A stretch of 64,000 nucleotides of DNA from Spongilla lacustris (lineage: Eukaryota; Porifera; Demospongiae; Spongillida; Spongillidae), in contig OX442415.1 of assembly GCA_949361645.1 (NCBI GenBank), positions 10,395,071 to 10,459,070 on the forward strand. The letters run 5' to 3'. The position numbers were made by a program, and so were the translations under genes. The notes beneath the pieces were generated by a model. That model searched no databases. It worked only from the letters and a program-made list of their open reading frames with translations, and was not told the origin of the DNA. This document shows, piece by piece, positions 32,785 through 45,313 of the stretch (within the stretch, counting starts at the first letter, position 1; each line of letters begins with the position of its first letter).

Positions 32785-33780
32785 ATGGACTCCTCCAACT
32801 CTGACAACACACGAGCCGCTGATATGCCTCCGTTGCCACCACCACCTGAATTCGCTAAGGCGCCTACGTGGACGGTCGAACAACAAATACACGAGCTGGA
32901 GAGAAGGACGATGACAATGAGGATGTCATTTTCGAAGCCGCTGTCTTTCTCGCCCCGCCCCACGGACGTAATCGTTGCCACCGCTGCAAAATCTGGAACG
33001 ACTTGGATATCTCATATTTGCCATCAGATTCGCACCAAGGGTGCGGAACCAGACTTTGAAAATCAAGTGCCCGACGTCACCATACTTCTGGATATCGCCC
33101 CAGTTTACAAAATTAACCCTGATACGATGGTTCAACCTGCAGAACCAAGGATCTACTGCACGCATCATGCGTACGAGACAGCTCCTAAGGGAGGCAAGCT
33201 AATATACTGCGTCAGAGATCAAAAAGATTCGCTGTACTCCTTTTACCAGTTCCTGAATTCCATGGTTTTGCTGAAAGGAAGAGTTTCGTTAGCTGTTTTC
33301 ACTGAGTTCTTTACCAAAAAGGTACCGTGGACGGCCAACAACTTGCGCGATCTGCTAGTGTGGTGGGAACACCGTCATGACAAAGATGTGCTCCTCCTGT
33401 TCTATGACGACCTCAAGGAAGACCACACTGGGTGTGTGAGGCGGATTGCCAAGTTCATGGGCGTGGATTGCAATGAAGAAACCATTGCTCGTGTTGTGCA
33501 CACCACTACACATGCTGAGATGGTCAAGCACCACTCAATGTTCGATAACCATGGTCACATTTTAAGGATTGCAAAGATGCATGGAGATGAACCACCATCC
33601 GAGCTTACGGGTAGAGTGCGCAAAGATGGAGGGAAGTCAGGTGATGGTCAGAAGCTCCTCCCCCTGGAGGTGCAGCAAAGCATAGACCAAGAGTGGCATG
33701 ACATCATCACTACTAAATTAGGCTTCAGTGACCTCAATGAGATGAGAGCAGCGTGGAAGAAAGATGTAGATACGCTTTGA
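32785..33780 (+). CDS. Sulfotransferase (cytosolic SULT-like fold), single exon
   Basis: Transfers sulfate from PAPS to a hydroxyl or amine acceptor; the substrate is unknown. The 5'-phosphosulfate-binding loop is AAKSGTTWISHI (about 32980-33015; the usual PKSGTTW has Ala for Pro). The 3'-phosphate-binding segment is YCVRDQKDSLYSFYQF (about 33205-33255), with the R and S in place. The C-terminal PAPS-binding motif is RKDGGKSGDGQ (about 33620-33655; usual RKGxxGDWK). From ATG 32785 the protein is 331 residues, close to the usual ~300. An in-frame ATG at 32659 would add 42 residues not seen in the family. A Pro-rich segment (MPPLPPPPEF) precedes the domain. No introns are visible. No signal peptide is obvious from the chosen start, so a cytosolic location is inferred. 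Confidence 0.9.
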   Translation: MDSSNSDNTRAADMPPLPPPPEFAKAPTWTVEQQIHELERRTMTMRMSFSKPLSFSPRPTDVIVATAAKSGTTWISHICHQIRTKGAEPDFENQVPDVTILLDIAPVYKINPDTMVQPAEPRIYCTHHAYETAPKGGKLIYCVRDQKDSLYSFYQFLNSMVLLKGRVSLAVFTEFFTKKVPWTANNLRDLLVWWEHRHDKDVLLLFYDDLKEDHTGCVRRIAKFMGVDCNEETIARVVHTTTHAEMVKHHSMFDNHGHILRIAKMHGDEPPSELTGRVRKDGGKSGDGQKLLPLEVQQSIDQEWHDIITTKLGFSDLNEMRAAWKKDVDTL

Positions 33781-34041
33781 ATCAGTGAACCCTTCAAGAG
33801 GATGTCGATACATATACGCGCACGTACTAGTTTGAATTGCATTAGTTTGCCTGCGGTGACAGTTATTTGCACGTTGTATTTTTAATAGTACTCCTACTTT
33901 GTAGTATTATGGATACTTTTCCTGTATGCCAGAGCATTGATATATATGGAATTTGCTTCTTGCTCTCCAAGGAGACCAAACCTGCATACCACATTGTGGT
34001 CTTCAAGAATACTGGGACAGTGCATGGCTTTGGGAAATAAC

Positions 34042-34135
<94 letters not shown>

Positions 34136-35680
34136 GTTAACTAAACAGTGCGTATATGTGTGTGTTAACTATGTAATGTGTATGTGTGTTAACTTAACTG
34201 TGTGTTAACTTAGCAGTGTGTACACATATGTGTGTGTTAACTAAATAGTTTGTACAGTATGTGTGTTAACTAAACAGTGTAAACAGTGTGGTGGTAGTGT
34301 TTGGACTGAATCTCTGTATGTGATGTCATCCTGTCAGTGATAAATCATCATTATGTACATGACCAGTCTGTGTGTGCGTGTTGTTTGTGCTCTTCCGTGT
34401 GTTGATGACATGCGTCTCAGGACATGTACCATCTCCTCTCCTCAGTAGGAGATGGTGTGCCTAGATGTCCCTGGAACAGGCTGCACAATGGATCAATAAA
34501 TATATTCAATACCAAGGTGGAAGCAGGGTTATGATGCAGTGGTGCTGTGTCGTAGCAACAGGGGACACTGTACCTCTGCAGGCACACAAGTGAGCACTGT
34601 GCAGGGGCAGCTGGTTGAGAACCTCCAGGCAAAGAGATCTAACATATTCAAAACAGCAATTAGGGTTGCCAAGAGCATTTAGGTAGAGGGGAAATGATTT
34701 CAGTTGCCTTCTTTAGCTGGGTGAATGATATTGGGTGGCCTTCCCACTTGCTGAGTGGATATGAAGTGTTCATACCTTATATATGTATGAATTTAAATAC
34801 ATTTTAATATTTATGCCATCAACATCTCACCATGCAAGATTAACTCCTATGTGTTTGCCACTGAAATGCAGTCACACAGCACCTAGATGGTACCCCCTGT
34901 GCAGTTGCATTCATTGCCTTTTGAACGGAATGCTTGCAGGAGCTACTAAAAGCTATGTGGGTACACCATTGCATCCTCCTCAGTTTGAAATGCCATGCCA
35001 GACACCTTCTGCAAGGCCTGAGTATATGCCTCACACCAGTATGTGGTGTCCTTTTAGTTTCCCTTTCTGTCACACATGCGTTTGCACACCTTCTGCAGTG
35101 CAACTGAACTTGGTGGTGGTGGTGGTAATCCATTCAGCCTATGCAACACCACATCATTATTCATAGAAAACAAGCAGACTGTTTAGGCCGAAAACAGCTG
35201 ACCGCACTGAATGAATGACACAAACATTTCACCTGAAGTGTTTGCATTGCCTCTGTGTCGAACATACCAGTAACTTCTTTAACACGTGCTCGAGATGATG
35301 TAATGGTGTATGCTTATGAAAACGAGACCAGTGTATTGATTGGAAAGTGTTGTATCAAATGTGTATGCTATAGAAGAATGATTGCTGGTACTAATGCATC
35401 AGCTTATAATGGCACCAGGTGCAAGCTTCAAGCAAGCCATGCCGTTAAACATTGCATAGTGATGATGAGGTTATTCGCCATCATTTGTAAATCATATACC
35501 GTAACGCTCTAATAATCCAACTGAATGTCCAGCCACAAACAGCCATGGACTGTGACCACTCTCGTTCCCAGACGACTGCAAGTTCATGTGCGCAATTACA
35601 ATTTCAAAATGTCGGTCGTTATTAGGCTTGTATTTAGAAAATGATCATAAGCCGGCACAAATGATGCAGAAAGGTTGCCC
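33781..35680. other. Non-coding with (TG)n tract
   Basis: (TG)n at about 34045-34135, followed by TGTGTGTTAACTAAACAGTG-type tandem units to about 34285. No gene recognised in the rest. Confidence 0.6.
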
Positions 35681-35689
35681 TCTCCCTTG

Positions 35690-35868
35690 ATGGCACATCT
35701 CCCCTCTCCCTCATGGCACATCTCCCCTCTCCCTCATGGCACATCTCTCCTCTCCCTCATGGCACATCTCCCCTCTCCCTCATGGCACATCTCCCCTCTC
35801 CCTCATGGCACATCTCCCCTCTCCCTCATGGCACATCTCCCCTCTCCCTCATGGCACATCTCTCCCAC
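35690..35868. repeat. 23-bp minisatellite, short array
   Basis: About 8 copies of ATGGCACATCTCCCCTCTCC plus CTC, the same unit as in the large array at 60474-62886. It starts at the intron side of the decayed exon at 35871. Confidence 0.95.
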
Positions 35869-35870
35869 AC

Positions 35871-36305
<435 letters not shown>

Positions 36306-36350
36306 ATTCTCGGAGGGAAAGAAATATGATGCAGAAATTACATATATATA

Positions 36351-37117
36351 GGGTGTCCACAAATGAACGCAACGCTTTTAAATCACTATAGCTCAGGATT
36401 AAAGTTAACAAACCATTTGATTTTTTTGAACGTATGTTACAGTACTTGTACTTAGGCAAATACTACCAGTTCAATTAGATTTATATTATTCTAAGCAGTT
36501 AAGTAATTATATCAAAACCCTTGATTATCAAAATATTCAAAACCTTCGATTATCAAAATTATTCAAGATTAATAGAGATAATTGATTCTAATAACCATTA
36601 ATAAGTAATGGAAGATCTGAATATGCAGTGGAACAGCATTGATTTCAAGTTACTGAGTTCAATTACCATTTAAGACCATAATTTGATTATAAGTTGTTAA
36701 GGTTAAAGCTGCTAAGGTTTATCTAATTTTATTCACCACCACTAACTTATGAGTGATTAATTGATGTAGGAAACACCATTTTATTTGGTATTGAATTATG
36801 TAGTGGTGAGTTATTACAACTCAAAGTTCATTAAAACTGTAGTGGTCTTAAGTTTGATTATTTGTTTTGAATATTAACTCATAAAATGCCAATGAAATTT
36901 CATACTTTTTCAAAATTCCATCAAAGTTTATCTGCAGTTTATAAATCTCGCACTTAATGAAAAATTGTCGTACATTATTGTGTTAATTAATTAATTGCAA
37001 GTTATTTGCTTTTGAATTATTAATAGAAGGTAATCGAATTTTAATAATGCGGTTCATATTTGCCTACCTTAGTCACTGTATATTCTTTAAGGGTGTTGCG
37101 TTCATTTGTGGACACCC
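36351..37117. mobile_element. Mariner-like TIR element, AT-rich, non-autonomous
   Basis: Terminal inverted repeats GGGTGTCCACAAATGAACGC are matched over about 23 bp at both ends and flanked by TATATA-type sequence, compatible with a TA duplication. The ~770-bp interior is AT-rich with no transposase frame. The superfamily is inferred from the GGGTGTCC end and TA flank only. Confidence 0.7.
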
Positions 37118-38690
37118 GGTATATATATCGGCAGCATGCAAGATGTACTATAGGACATGCAAATTGTTCCCCCCGGACAAAGGTTTGATCATTGGGACTC
37201 TCCTCACATAAATAGATGCACCATTTTGTGCCAAAAGTACGCAAACATTATTGGCTGAAGTTAATTCTTCCCTTGCGTTGATCTCCATCTCCTACACAAT
37301 TACAAGTGCCACTCTTTACCCTTGAACATTCCACTCCTCCACTGAAAAGCTCAAGGTGTTTGATAATGTTCATCCCCTGAAAGCACAAGTACATGCTTAT
37401 AGCCTTGGGCAAGGTGGGCTGATCAGACTCCACAGCCTTGGGCCATAATCTTCTCTTTATGCTCTGTTCATTTCTGAATCAGCAAGTCAATGTTGCTTTG
37501 TGCACAGATGGTATTCACTCTCCATTCTGCCAAAAACGAGAAAATCGGAAATTAACTATAGCCATAGCAATGCCACTTGCAATTGAAGCTCACCCTGGTT
37601 CTAGGTAACGCTATGAATGGAAAGCCAAGGAGCTGCATCAGGAGAAAATGTGGGTAAATGACAAGCAAAGGGGGAGGGGAGGGGGGGATGTTTTGAAAAT
37701 TAGCAAAAAAATTTTCCATCTGGCCATGGATTCTCACATAATAACCCTCACCCCCAGGATTGAGTTGTACTTACTTGATCAGTGCTGTCAACAGCGATGT
37801 AATAGAGCTGTAAAAATACTAAACATTAACCACTGACCCCATGAAAACCTTTGATGTCCAAGTGGATGCTTCCTCAGTCAACAATATTCCATACCTTGTG
37901 CCTGCATCAGCACCTCATGCATATTCTTTGTTGGTGTAGGTGGACCCAGTCTGCAAGTAGTGGTGGTTAGGTTCAGACAGCTCTGGGGGGTCCTCTATGC
38001 ATTGATACAGCTAGCTATGAACCCATTAGAAATATAATCTATTCATGTAATTGCAAACACACACTGTTATGTAATCTCAGCTCACTGTATTGTGCTGCAC
38101 AGTAGTGACCTGGCCGTACCCACTTGTACATGTATTGTGTATATTAATTGTTTGTTCTGTTGATGGATGATATTTAAACAGAAACCTCAGCATGGCTCCA
38201 GTGCTGGACATTTAGTGTACATACCAGCAGCATTGCCCACAAGCCAGATGTCTTGAGCCTGCTTCCACTCTTGAGTATTCCGTGGAAGTGTCCTTACCAG
38301 GGGAAGCTATCGTGCTATTGGACACTCTCCAGCCATCACCATCTGGAGAGCACTAGGCATGAGTGGACAGATAGGTTGTGGTGCGAAGTCCAGCCATACT
38401 GTTAACAGAAAGAGTAGATGAGACTACAAGATGGCTGCAATGCACTTTGCAAAGGAGGGTCCATAGTGATTGTATCATAACCTGCTGGTGATTAATATAG
38501 TAGCAACAGACCCTTGAAGTGTGGGTCTGTTTGGGGGGAGGGGGGGTGCCTCCCCTCCATTCTAAAAATCTTTTTAATGGGGTCTAAAAGTAATAAAGTT
38601 ACAGAGCTTCTGGGGCAGCACCTCAGACCATCCCCCTCCTTTTTTCTCAAGTCCCAGATCCACCACTGGATTTTACTTCATACTAAATAC
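37118..38690. other. Unassigned, possible minus-strand exons
   Basis: The segment ATCATTGGGACTCTCCTCAC (37190) is shared with 63735, which extends the FOXRED2-like duplication past the TIR element. Minus-strand open stretches with splice-like borders occur near 37620-37590 and near 38310-38225 (EWKQAQDIWLVGNAAGM-like, then GTATGT). None is recognised. Confidence 0.3.
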
Positions 38691-38692
38691 CA

Positions 38693-38958
38693 GGTGATGT
38701 CTGTATACTGAACACCAGGGGGATGTCTGTGTGCTGAACATCAGGGGAATGTCTGTATGCTGAACACCAGGGGGATGTCTGTATGCTGAACACCAGGGGG
38801 ATGTCTGTATACTGAACACCAGGGGGGTGTCTGTATACTGAACACCAGGGGGATATCTGTGTGCTGAACATCAGGGGAATGTCTGTATGCTGAACACCAG
38901 GGGGATGTCTGTATGCTGAACACCAGGGGGATGTCTGTATACTGAACACCAGGGGGAT
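38693..38958. repeat. 25-bp minisatellite
   Basis: About 11 units of GGATGTCTGTATACTGAACA plus CCAGG with TATGC/GTGC and CAT variants. A 4-unit higher-order pattern (TATAC-GTGC-TATGC-TATGC) repeats twice. Confidence 0.95.
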
Positions 38959-38959
38959 G

Positions 38960-39756
38960 AACACCAGGGGGATGTTTCGTGAGACATGGAGGAAGGTGTG
39001 AAGCTTCATGTTATGTCCATACTAGGTACTCGTGATATGAGATCACATCTAACAAATTATCACTCCTACAATTAAGGGCGCACAGCTGAGATTACATCAC
39101 ATGTGTGGTTTAACGGTGGTCTCAGTGAAGGTTCCTCGCTCAGGTCCGTGTGCAGGTCTCCCTAGCTCAGTCGAGGTGTACTAGTACTTGATCTCGTACC
39201 TTCGTGGGGTAAGACAGCAGAGTAGCTGTTTCTCTGCCTCGACAACACCAACAGGAAGCAGCTTGAGCTTGGAGCTGTTCAGTCTGCTGCTGTTCCATAT
39301 TACACGGACGAAAATAGAGCAGCTGTGCTTTCTAGGTGAGTGTTGTATTTTGGGAACGTAATTTCTCGTGCACCTTAACATCTACAAAATATAGACTTAC
39401 GTTGTAAGCACCCGTCAACCTGTGTTGGTGGTTACGTGTGACCCGGGGTATTGAACGAAGCTTTACGATCAAGAAGCTTATAAAACCTTCATGCGTCTAT
39501 TTGCAAGCAGAAGTTTATTTCTCTGGTTGGTGGTTCTAATCAATGCACATGCACCAACACGACGAGCAAGCATAATTTGTACATGAATCATAGATCAATA
39601 TTAAAGCCAGTACATGTGGTAGAACCACTATCGGTAAAATGCATGCTTTCTTTCCGAACTGGCGTTTCGGGAGCTACATCTGACGGCTCGCATCGCCAAC
39701 AACTAATTTATACGATCTCCTTAACCTTTAAAAAAAAAAAATTAATTCGATTTATA

Positions 39757-39799
<43 letters not shown>

Positions 39800-40895
39800 C
39801 AGACAGTGCCTTCCATGGAACAAATAGAGGTTCGCAGGGGCCACAAAAAATGGGTGGATTTTTTGTGGAATATTCTAATTGACTCCACTGGCAAAGCAGC
39901 TGGTGAAGGATCTCTGCAAACTGTACCAGTATTACTAGTAATTGGCTAACCTTTAAAAGCTAATGCGCAATTAATATTCATTTCAAGTTATTGTATTTTA
40001 AGCTATGTAGTGGCATGTGGGATCGGAATTCGGAAAAAAACTTTGTGCTTGTGAATCATGTACAAGTATCTAATGTAACTCAAGGTATCGGGCGGCCATT
40101 TTGTACTTATATCGCTCATATCCTGGGTTCTAGGAACCTCAATGGCGACACTATAAATGTATTCATGCTCATTGAAAATGAATGGCTACGACTACAATAT
40201 TTGTTGTTGACTAAAGGCACTGAGTGATCAGCTGGTGGAGCAAATTAAAGATGGTAATCCAATTGGCGGAAACTAGTTGATATTGGCTGAAAGGTCCCCC
40301 TTATGTCCCAAGTCCCCTCCCACCAATGGTCCCCCTTATGTCCCAAGTCCCTTCTCAACCCAACCTTGTATCCCAACAGTCAAGGGGGAGGGGCCTATAG
40401 TCTAGGGGGAGGGGTTAATACTGCTGTTCCTTTGCTATTGTCCACATTCCTAGGGTGGGAGGGTTGTCAATTAAGTTCTATTCAGAGTTTTTTAAAGTGA
40501 AGCACGCAAGAAGTGCACTTGTGATGAATAGTATTAATTGAAAAACTAGGCTATGCTGGTGTAGCCATACTTCATTGATTCATGGTGATCACAACATGTA
40601 AAATTAATTTTTGTTTTTGCTCACTTTATAAATGCTATGCTAAAATATTTTATACTTGATATGTACTGCTTTCAGCTTCACTAATAGCAATCAATATTGG
40701 GACTACCAACCCAGGTATGATTTTAAAATTTATTAATGTGGTCGCTTTCAAAATATAAACTGCAATAGTCAAAGTGTGCATAGATGATGTCCTTTTGTTA
40801 TGTAATAACTATTAATTTGATTGGCACTTCCAAAAAATCATTGGGTGAAGTGAAGTACAAAATATGTGACAATCGGCCCCCATGTGTACCTGCAT
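38960..40895. other. Non-coding with poly-G tract
   Basis: No gene recognised. Poly-G of about 36 bases at 39761-39796. Confidence 0.5.
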
Positions 40896-40897
40896 TG

Positions 40898-41480
40898 CCC
40901 AGAACATGCTTAGTCACTATGGCCCCACCCACTCCTTATCACTTTTTGGAGGCTACATTTTATGGACACTTGTGCTTAGCTAGCAGGTGTTGTTGCTCTA
41001 CAGTTAGATGTATTCACAGATACTTTGGTTAGATCTGGTGATGGGCTTAGGTTATTGCATCCCTCAGTGGCCCATCATTATCAACATGCCCTTATGTGTA
41101 TACAGATCTAATTGTGCATGTACAGACTGCACAGCCTTGGATGTGAAACAACATTTGTTATATTTCTACAATACACCATGCATACTTTCACTTGTAGTGG
41201 TTGTATAATACTTACTACCCCTCTCCCCCTTGTGCCGTCCCATTCCAATTAGAGCGCTGAGGGGTAACTATGGCGCATATACAGGAAAGTTACAAATAGC
41301 ACCACCAGACTGCATTTAGCCCTGGTGGGAGGAGATCACATTCCAGGTACGGGGTGTAGTGAGGAGGGAGGTAGCTGTGGCGTTTAAGGTTCAGCCGGCA
41401 ATTTGGTCATAAATGTTATGTATTTGCACTGCTAGGCTCAGTTGTCTATACAATTTGGAAACCCATACAATTTCAACATC
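40898..41480 (+). repeat. Direct duplication, copy 1
   Basis: Begins CCCAGAACATGCTTAGTCAC and runs through GGAGGAGATCACATTCCAGG to TTTGGAAACCCATACAA. It is repeated at 42261-42838 with indels. No coding homology. Confidence 0.85.
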
Positions 41481-42260
41481 TATTAAATAGGGGAGGGGTG
41501 TTCAGAAAAAGCTCATTTTGGAGGTGTGCATTGCTAAGTCTAGCCTTCCTTTGTTCTATTGTTTGGGTTCAAAGATATTTATAAGGTAATGAATATAACA
41601 ATAAGGTTGTTTACACACTACATGTACATATGAACATTTCTGCATAATTATACATGTACAATGAGCACTCAGAATATACATTACATAACAGTACATAACA
41701 TGTGCAGTGGGGGCAGCATTGCCCTGCTGGAGTGCATCTGACAGAAAAGAGTGAGAGGGACTGGTGGTCACGTGATCACTGTGGTGATGTCCAAACAAAG
41801 TGATGAGATCTAGGATAGCAGGCACACCTTCCCCTCTTTGTAGCCTCAGGCCCTTGTGGGTATAGCCCCTAACTTCCCTTGTTTTGCATCAGGGGCATAT
41901 GTGGTGGTAGATTAGATGATGGACTATACAAGTAGATGTATGTATATAGTAGGAGATAGGGGCGGGGCCACTTAGGTAATATTTGATGTGCAGTATGCAG
42001 CCTTCTGCACCATAATGTGTATTCTATAACCCCTTGAGTGTACGTTGTACATGTATATGTATACAATGTACACTCAATTGGTTATAGAGTACACATGGAG
42101 GGCATAACGGGGTTACCTGTGAGAAGTAAACTGGTAGGCTACTTGTGTGCGCAATATTTGGTGTGAAGTACAACTGCTGTATTCCTTTGCTACAATACAA
42201 TAAAAACTTAATTAGTGATTAATGTTGGTGTGTGTGCAGGTGTGTCTGTGTGCATGTGTG
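41481..42260. other. Spacer between duplication copies
   Basis: No gene recognised. Contains an imperfect hairpin near 42020-42095 (GTACATGTATATGTATAC centre). Confidence 0.4.
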
Positions 42261-42838
42261 CCCAGAACATGCTTAGTCACTATGACCCCACCCACTCCTT
42301 ATCACTTTTTGGAGGCTACATTTTATGGCCACTTGTGCTAGCTAGCAGATGTTGTTGCTCAAAGGTTAATATATTCACAGACACTTTGGTTAGATCTGGT
42401 GATGGGGTTGAATTATTGGGTCCCATCCTCAGTGGCCCATCATCACATGCATCAGTGCATGTTGTTGCAAGCCCTTATGACCACTGCACACACATGAACA
42501 TGTTTATGTTCAATGTAACTCCACAACCTTTGATGTGAAGTACAATACCCCAACATTAGCATTTAGTGGTTGTATAATACTTACCACCCCTCTCCCCCAT
42601 TCCAATTGTCTGAGGGGTAACTATGCGACTCTACAGGAAAGTTAGAAATAGCGCCAGTTTGGTCAGATAATGTTAAAACATATTTAGCCTTGTGTGGGAG
42701 GAGATCACATCCCAGGTAGGGGGGTGGTGAGAAGGGAGGTAGCTGTGGGGTTAAAGGTTCAGTAGGTAATAGTTCATTTGCACTGCTAGGCATGTGCTGT
42801 AGTCTGTACAATGTTATATTTGGAAACCCATGCAACAA
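42261..42838 (+). repeat. Direct duplication, copy 2
   Basis: Paralogue of 40898-41480. The 163-codon minus-strand frame across 42581-43072 has no recognised domain and is not called a gene. Confidence 0.85.
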
Positions 42839-43291
42839 CAACATAAGCATTTTACAAACACTCCTCTTCCTGGATAGAGGTGGTGATGGAAGGCGCTTCC
42901 AGGATAGCAACTTGGATGCTGCATTTTCTAAGAGGCAAGGTTGCATTGGACTTTGGCTGCAAGGAGAAAAGCAGCAGTGGAGGGGCAGGGTGGGAGGGGC
43001 GGATACCATGAATGATGATGGTGGTGCTGATTTTGGCAGTTTCCCTGAGCAGTTAGCACATTGATGAAACAAATGAACAAGCCCTTAAAGGTGAAATGGC
43101 AGGTCAGGAAATGCAAGAGAGTGCATGCAGCCGATAATAAGTACTAATTTGGATTGCAATGGAAAATGGTTCAAGTAGTGGTGGTATAGGCGAGCTCATG
43201 CAAGCAAGAAGGAGGAGTTTGCATTGGAGGTTAGTGTAGTAGAGGATGCTCTATGAGAAGTCCAGCAGTGGAGGGGCGGGGTCAGATGGAT

Positions 43292-43748
43292 AGGGCTATT
43301 TTTTGACCTTGTCTGTCCACACCTATACGTAAGTATCATTTTGAACCCAGAATGGGGCACATCATGTTGTGCTGATAGTGTTATGGCGTGAAGCATGACA
43401 TGATGTACCCATTTCTGGGTCCAAAATGAGATCCATTGGATTTTTTTAAATATCCTGCCACTTTTTTGTGCAGAAAAAAATCTGCTAATGAATTTATTGC
43501 AATCATCAAGGGGTTCATCCGATCTGGTACAGATCAGATGCCACAGAAATGTGAAACAGTTTCTTGATTTATTGTTTCTAATGGACATAATCCTCACATA
43601 ATGGGCAGCATAATCCTCACCAAAAAAGCCTACAACTCATTCTAATAAAAATTCTGCTTATAGGACTCTATAACTATAATTATTATATGTAAAATGAATA
43701 AATACTTATGTATAGGTGTGGACAGACAAGGTCATAAAATAAAGCCCT
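43292..43748. mobile_element. ~457-bp TIR element (MITE)
   Basis: About 44-bp imperfect terminal inverted repeats: GACCTTGTCTGTCCACACCT at 43307 is mirrored by AGGTGTGGACAGACAAGGTC near 43714, with AGGGCT outer ends. A second internal hairpin surrounds GGGGCACATCATGTTGTGCT (43354). No clear target-site duplication. Confidence 0.75.
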
Positions 43749-43749
43749 G

Positions 43750-45313
43750 CAATGCAGCTATAGTCAATGGATGAAGTGGTGCAACAGCATCTGATCACTC
43801 ACTGCTCGCACAAAGGCAGGACATCGTATATGCCATTCCAACGGCAGTCATTAACTGAAGACAGGCAGCTAGTGACACAGATGGAGAAGAATGACTGAGA
43901 CACATGCAAGACTCAAAAAGGACACTTCTGGGCACTAGTCTGTCTGGATCATGTGTGCATGACTGTTTCAAGTTGCAATAAATTGTTTATTATGTCAACA
44001 AATTAATAAACATTTTATTTGTTTTATTTTGTCAATTTAATTTTGAGCAGGGGACAAAGCCAAGTAACATTTACAGAAGTGGCGTTACAAGGATCCAAAG
44101 TAGCACAAAAAATAGTTTGTACCAAACATGACGCAGTGATGCACTGGTAGTAGAAGGAGGTGGACTGTGGAAGGGGAGATGTGTGTTATAGCATGACTAC
44201 TGCAGATTAATGCTTCTGATATGAGATCCTACACATATACATGTACATGTATGCAAAGGTGTATCTGTAAACATGTATATACAGGTAACAGAAGATACAA
44301 TGCATTGCATACCGCTATAAGTGTTGTCATACAAAGAAACGAATGTTACAGTCTACACATGCCTATACTTTACATGCATACAGGCAACAACTTACATGCT
44401 TGTATATATACAGGCATGCACCTCAAGATTATACACATATGCTGCCATGCAGTGTAGATCTCTTCTCAAAATGCTTATGTTGTCATTGCTTCCATGTAGC
44501 CTCATAGTGTTAATCTAACTTACAGGGTGATCCAAAGGTCAAGCAAATATTTGTGTGACTTTTGGATCACCTTGCTGCATATGACAAAATGACCTACTGA
44601 ACATGCATTGTCAATGCTGTTTGTAAAGGGGGCAATGGTTTTGTCAAGAGCATTTGTATTACTTATTGATGTATTTACATGGTCGACCAACCACCACAAA
44701 ATATGCTACGCTATAGGCCCTTACTCAGCAAGCGATCATTAACGGTATTCCTTCAGTCTATCTATACATGTACATGTATGCATACAATTCAAGGCACATA
44801 AATGAAATTCATCCTTACGCAATCCGGGCCACAGTGTTATGAATTAAGCTAGCTTAAATTACCTGCATGGGGATGACATTTTATTTTGGCACCGTCTAGA
44901 TGATGGGAAAAAATGAAAATTTAATTCATCCATGCAGTCAAACATTCAGATATCGATGATGCCTGCCTGTACATGTGACTATAGCTAAACACTTTTCTGA
45001 CGCTTAACCCAGCCGCCACTCGATGGAAATGCCGGTCCGCCGCTTTTGTACACCTCGTGCGCACACACAGCGACAAAAAGAAAAGATGAGCCATGCAAAT
45101 TGCAATCGTGGTTTTTACATACCGTAACCAGAGATAATATACATGAATATAGACGTGCGTTCTTAATTGGATACATGTACAAGTACAATATTTTGCCATG
45201 CATAATAAACACGTGTGCCGCAATTCCGCGTGAATTTCTGCCAATGTCCATGGAATATACAACAAAACCAAAAAAAAGGTTATCTATTCGTTTTTGTGGT
45301 CCAGCCTAGTTTT
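43750..45313. other. Non-coding; small mariner-like hairpin
   Basis: 44523-44574 is a 52-bp hairpin, CAGGGTGATCCAAAGGTCA opposite TGACTTTTGGATCACCTTG. It looks like a minimal mariner-type MITE. Many TACATGTA octamers at 44225-44290 and 44765-44780. No gene recognised. Confidence 0.55.

Noticed and set aside
34783..35166. 127-codon plus-strand frame
   Set aside because: Composition is unremarkable, no domain or splice support, and an antisense frame of similar length overlaps.
42581..43072. 163-codon minus-strand frame
   Set aside because: It overlaps a non-coding direct duplication (copy 1 at 40.9 kb does not keep the frame) and has no domain.
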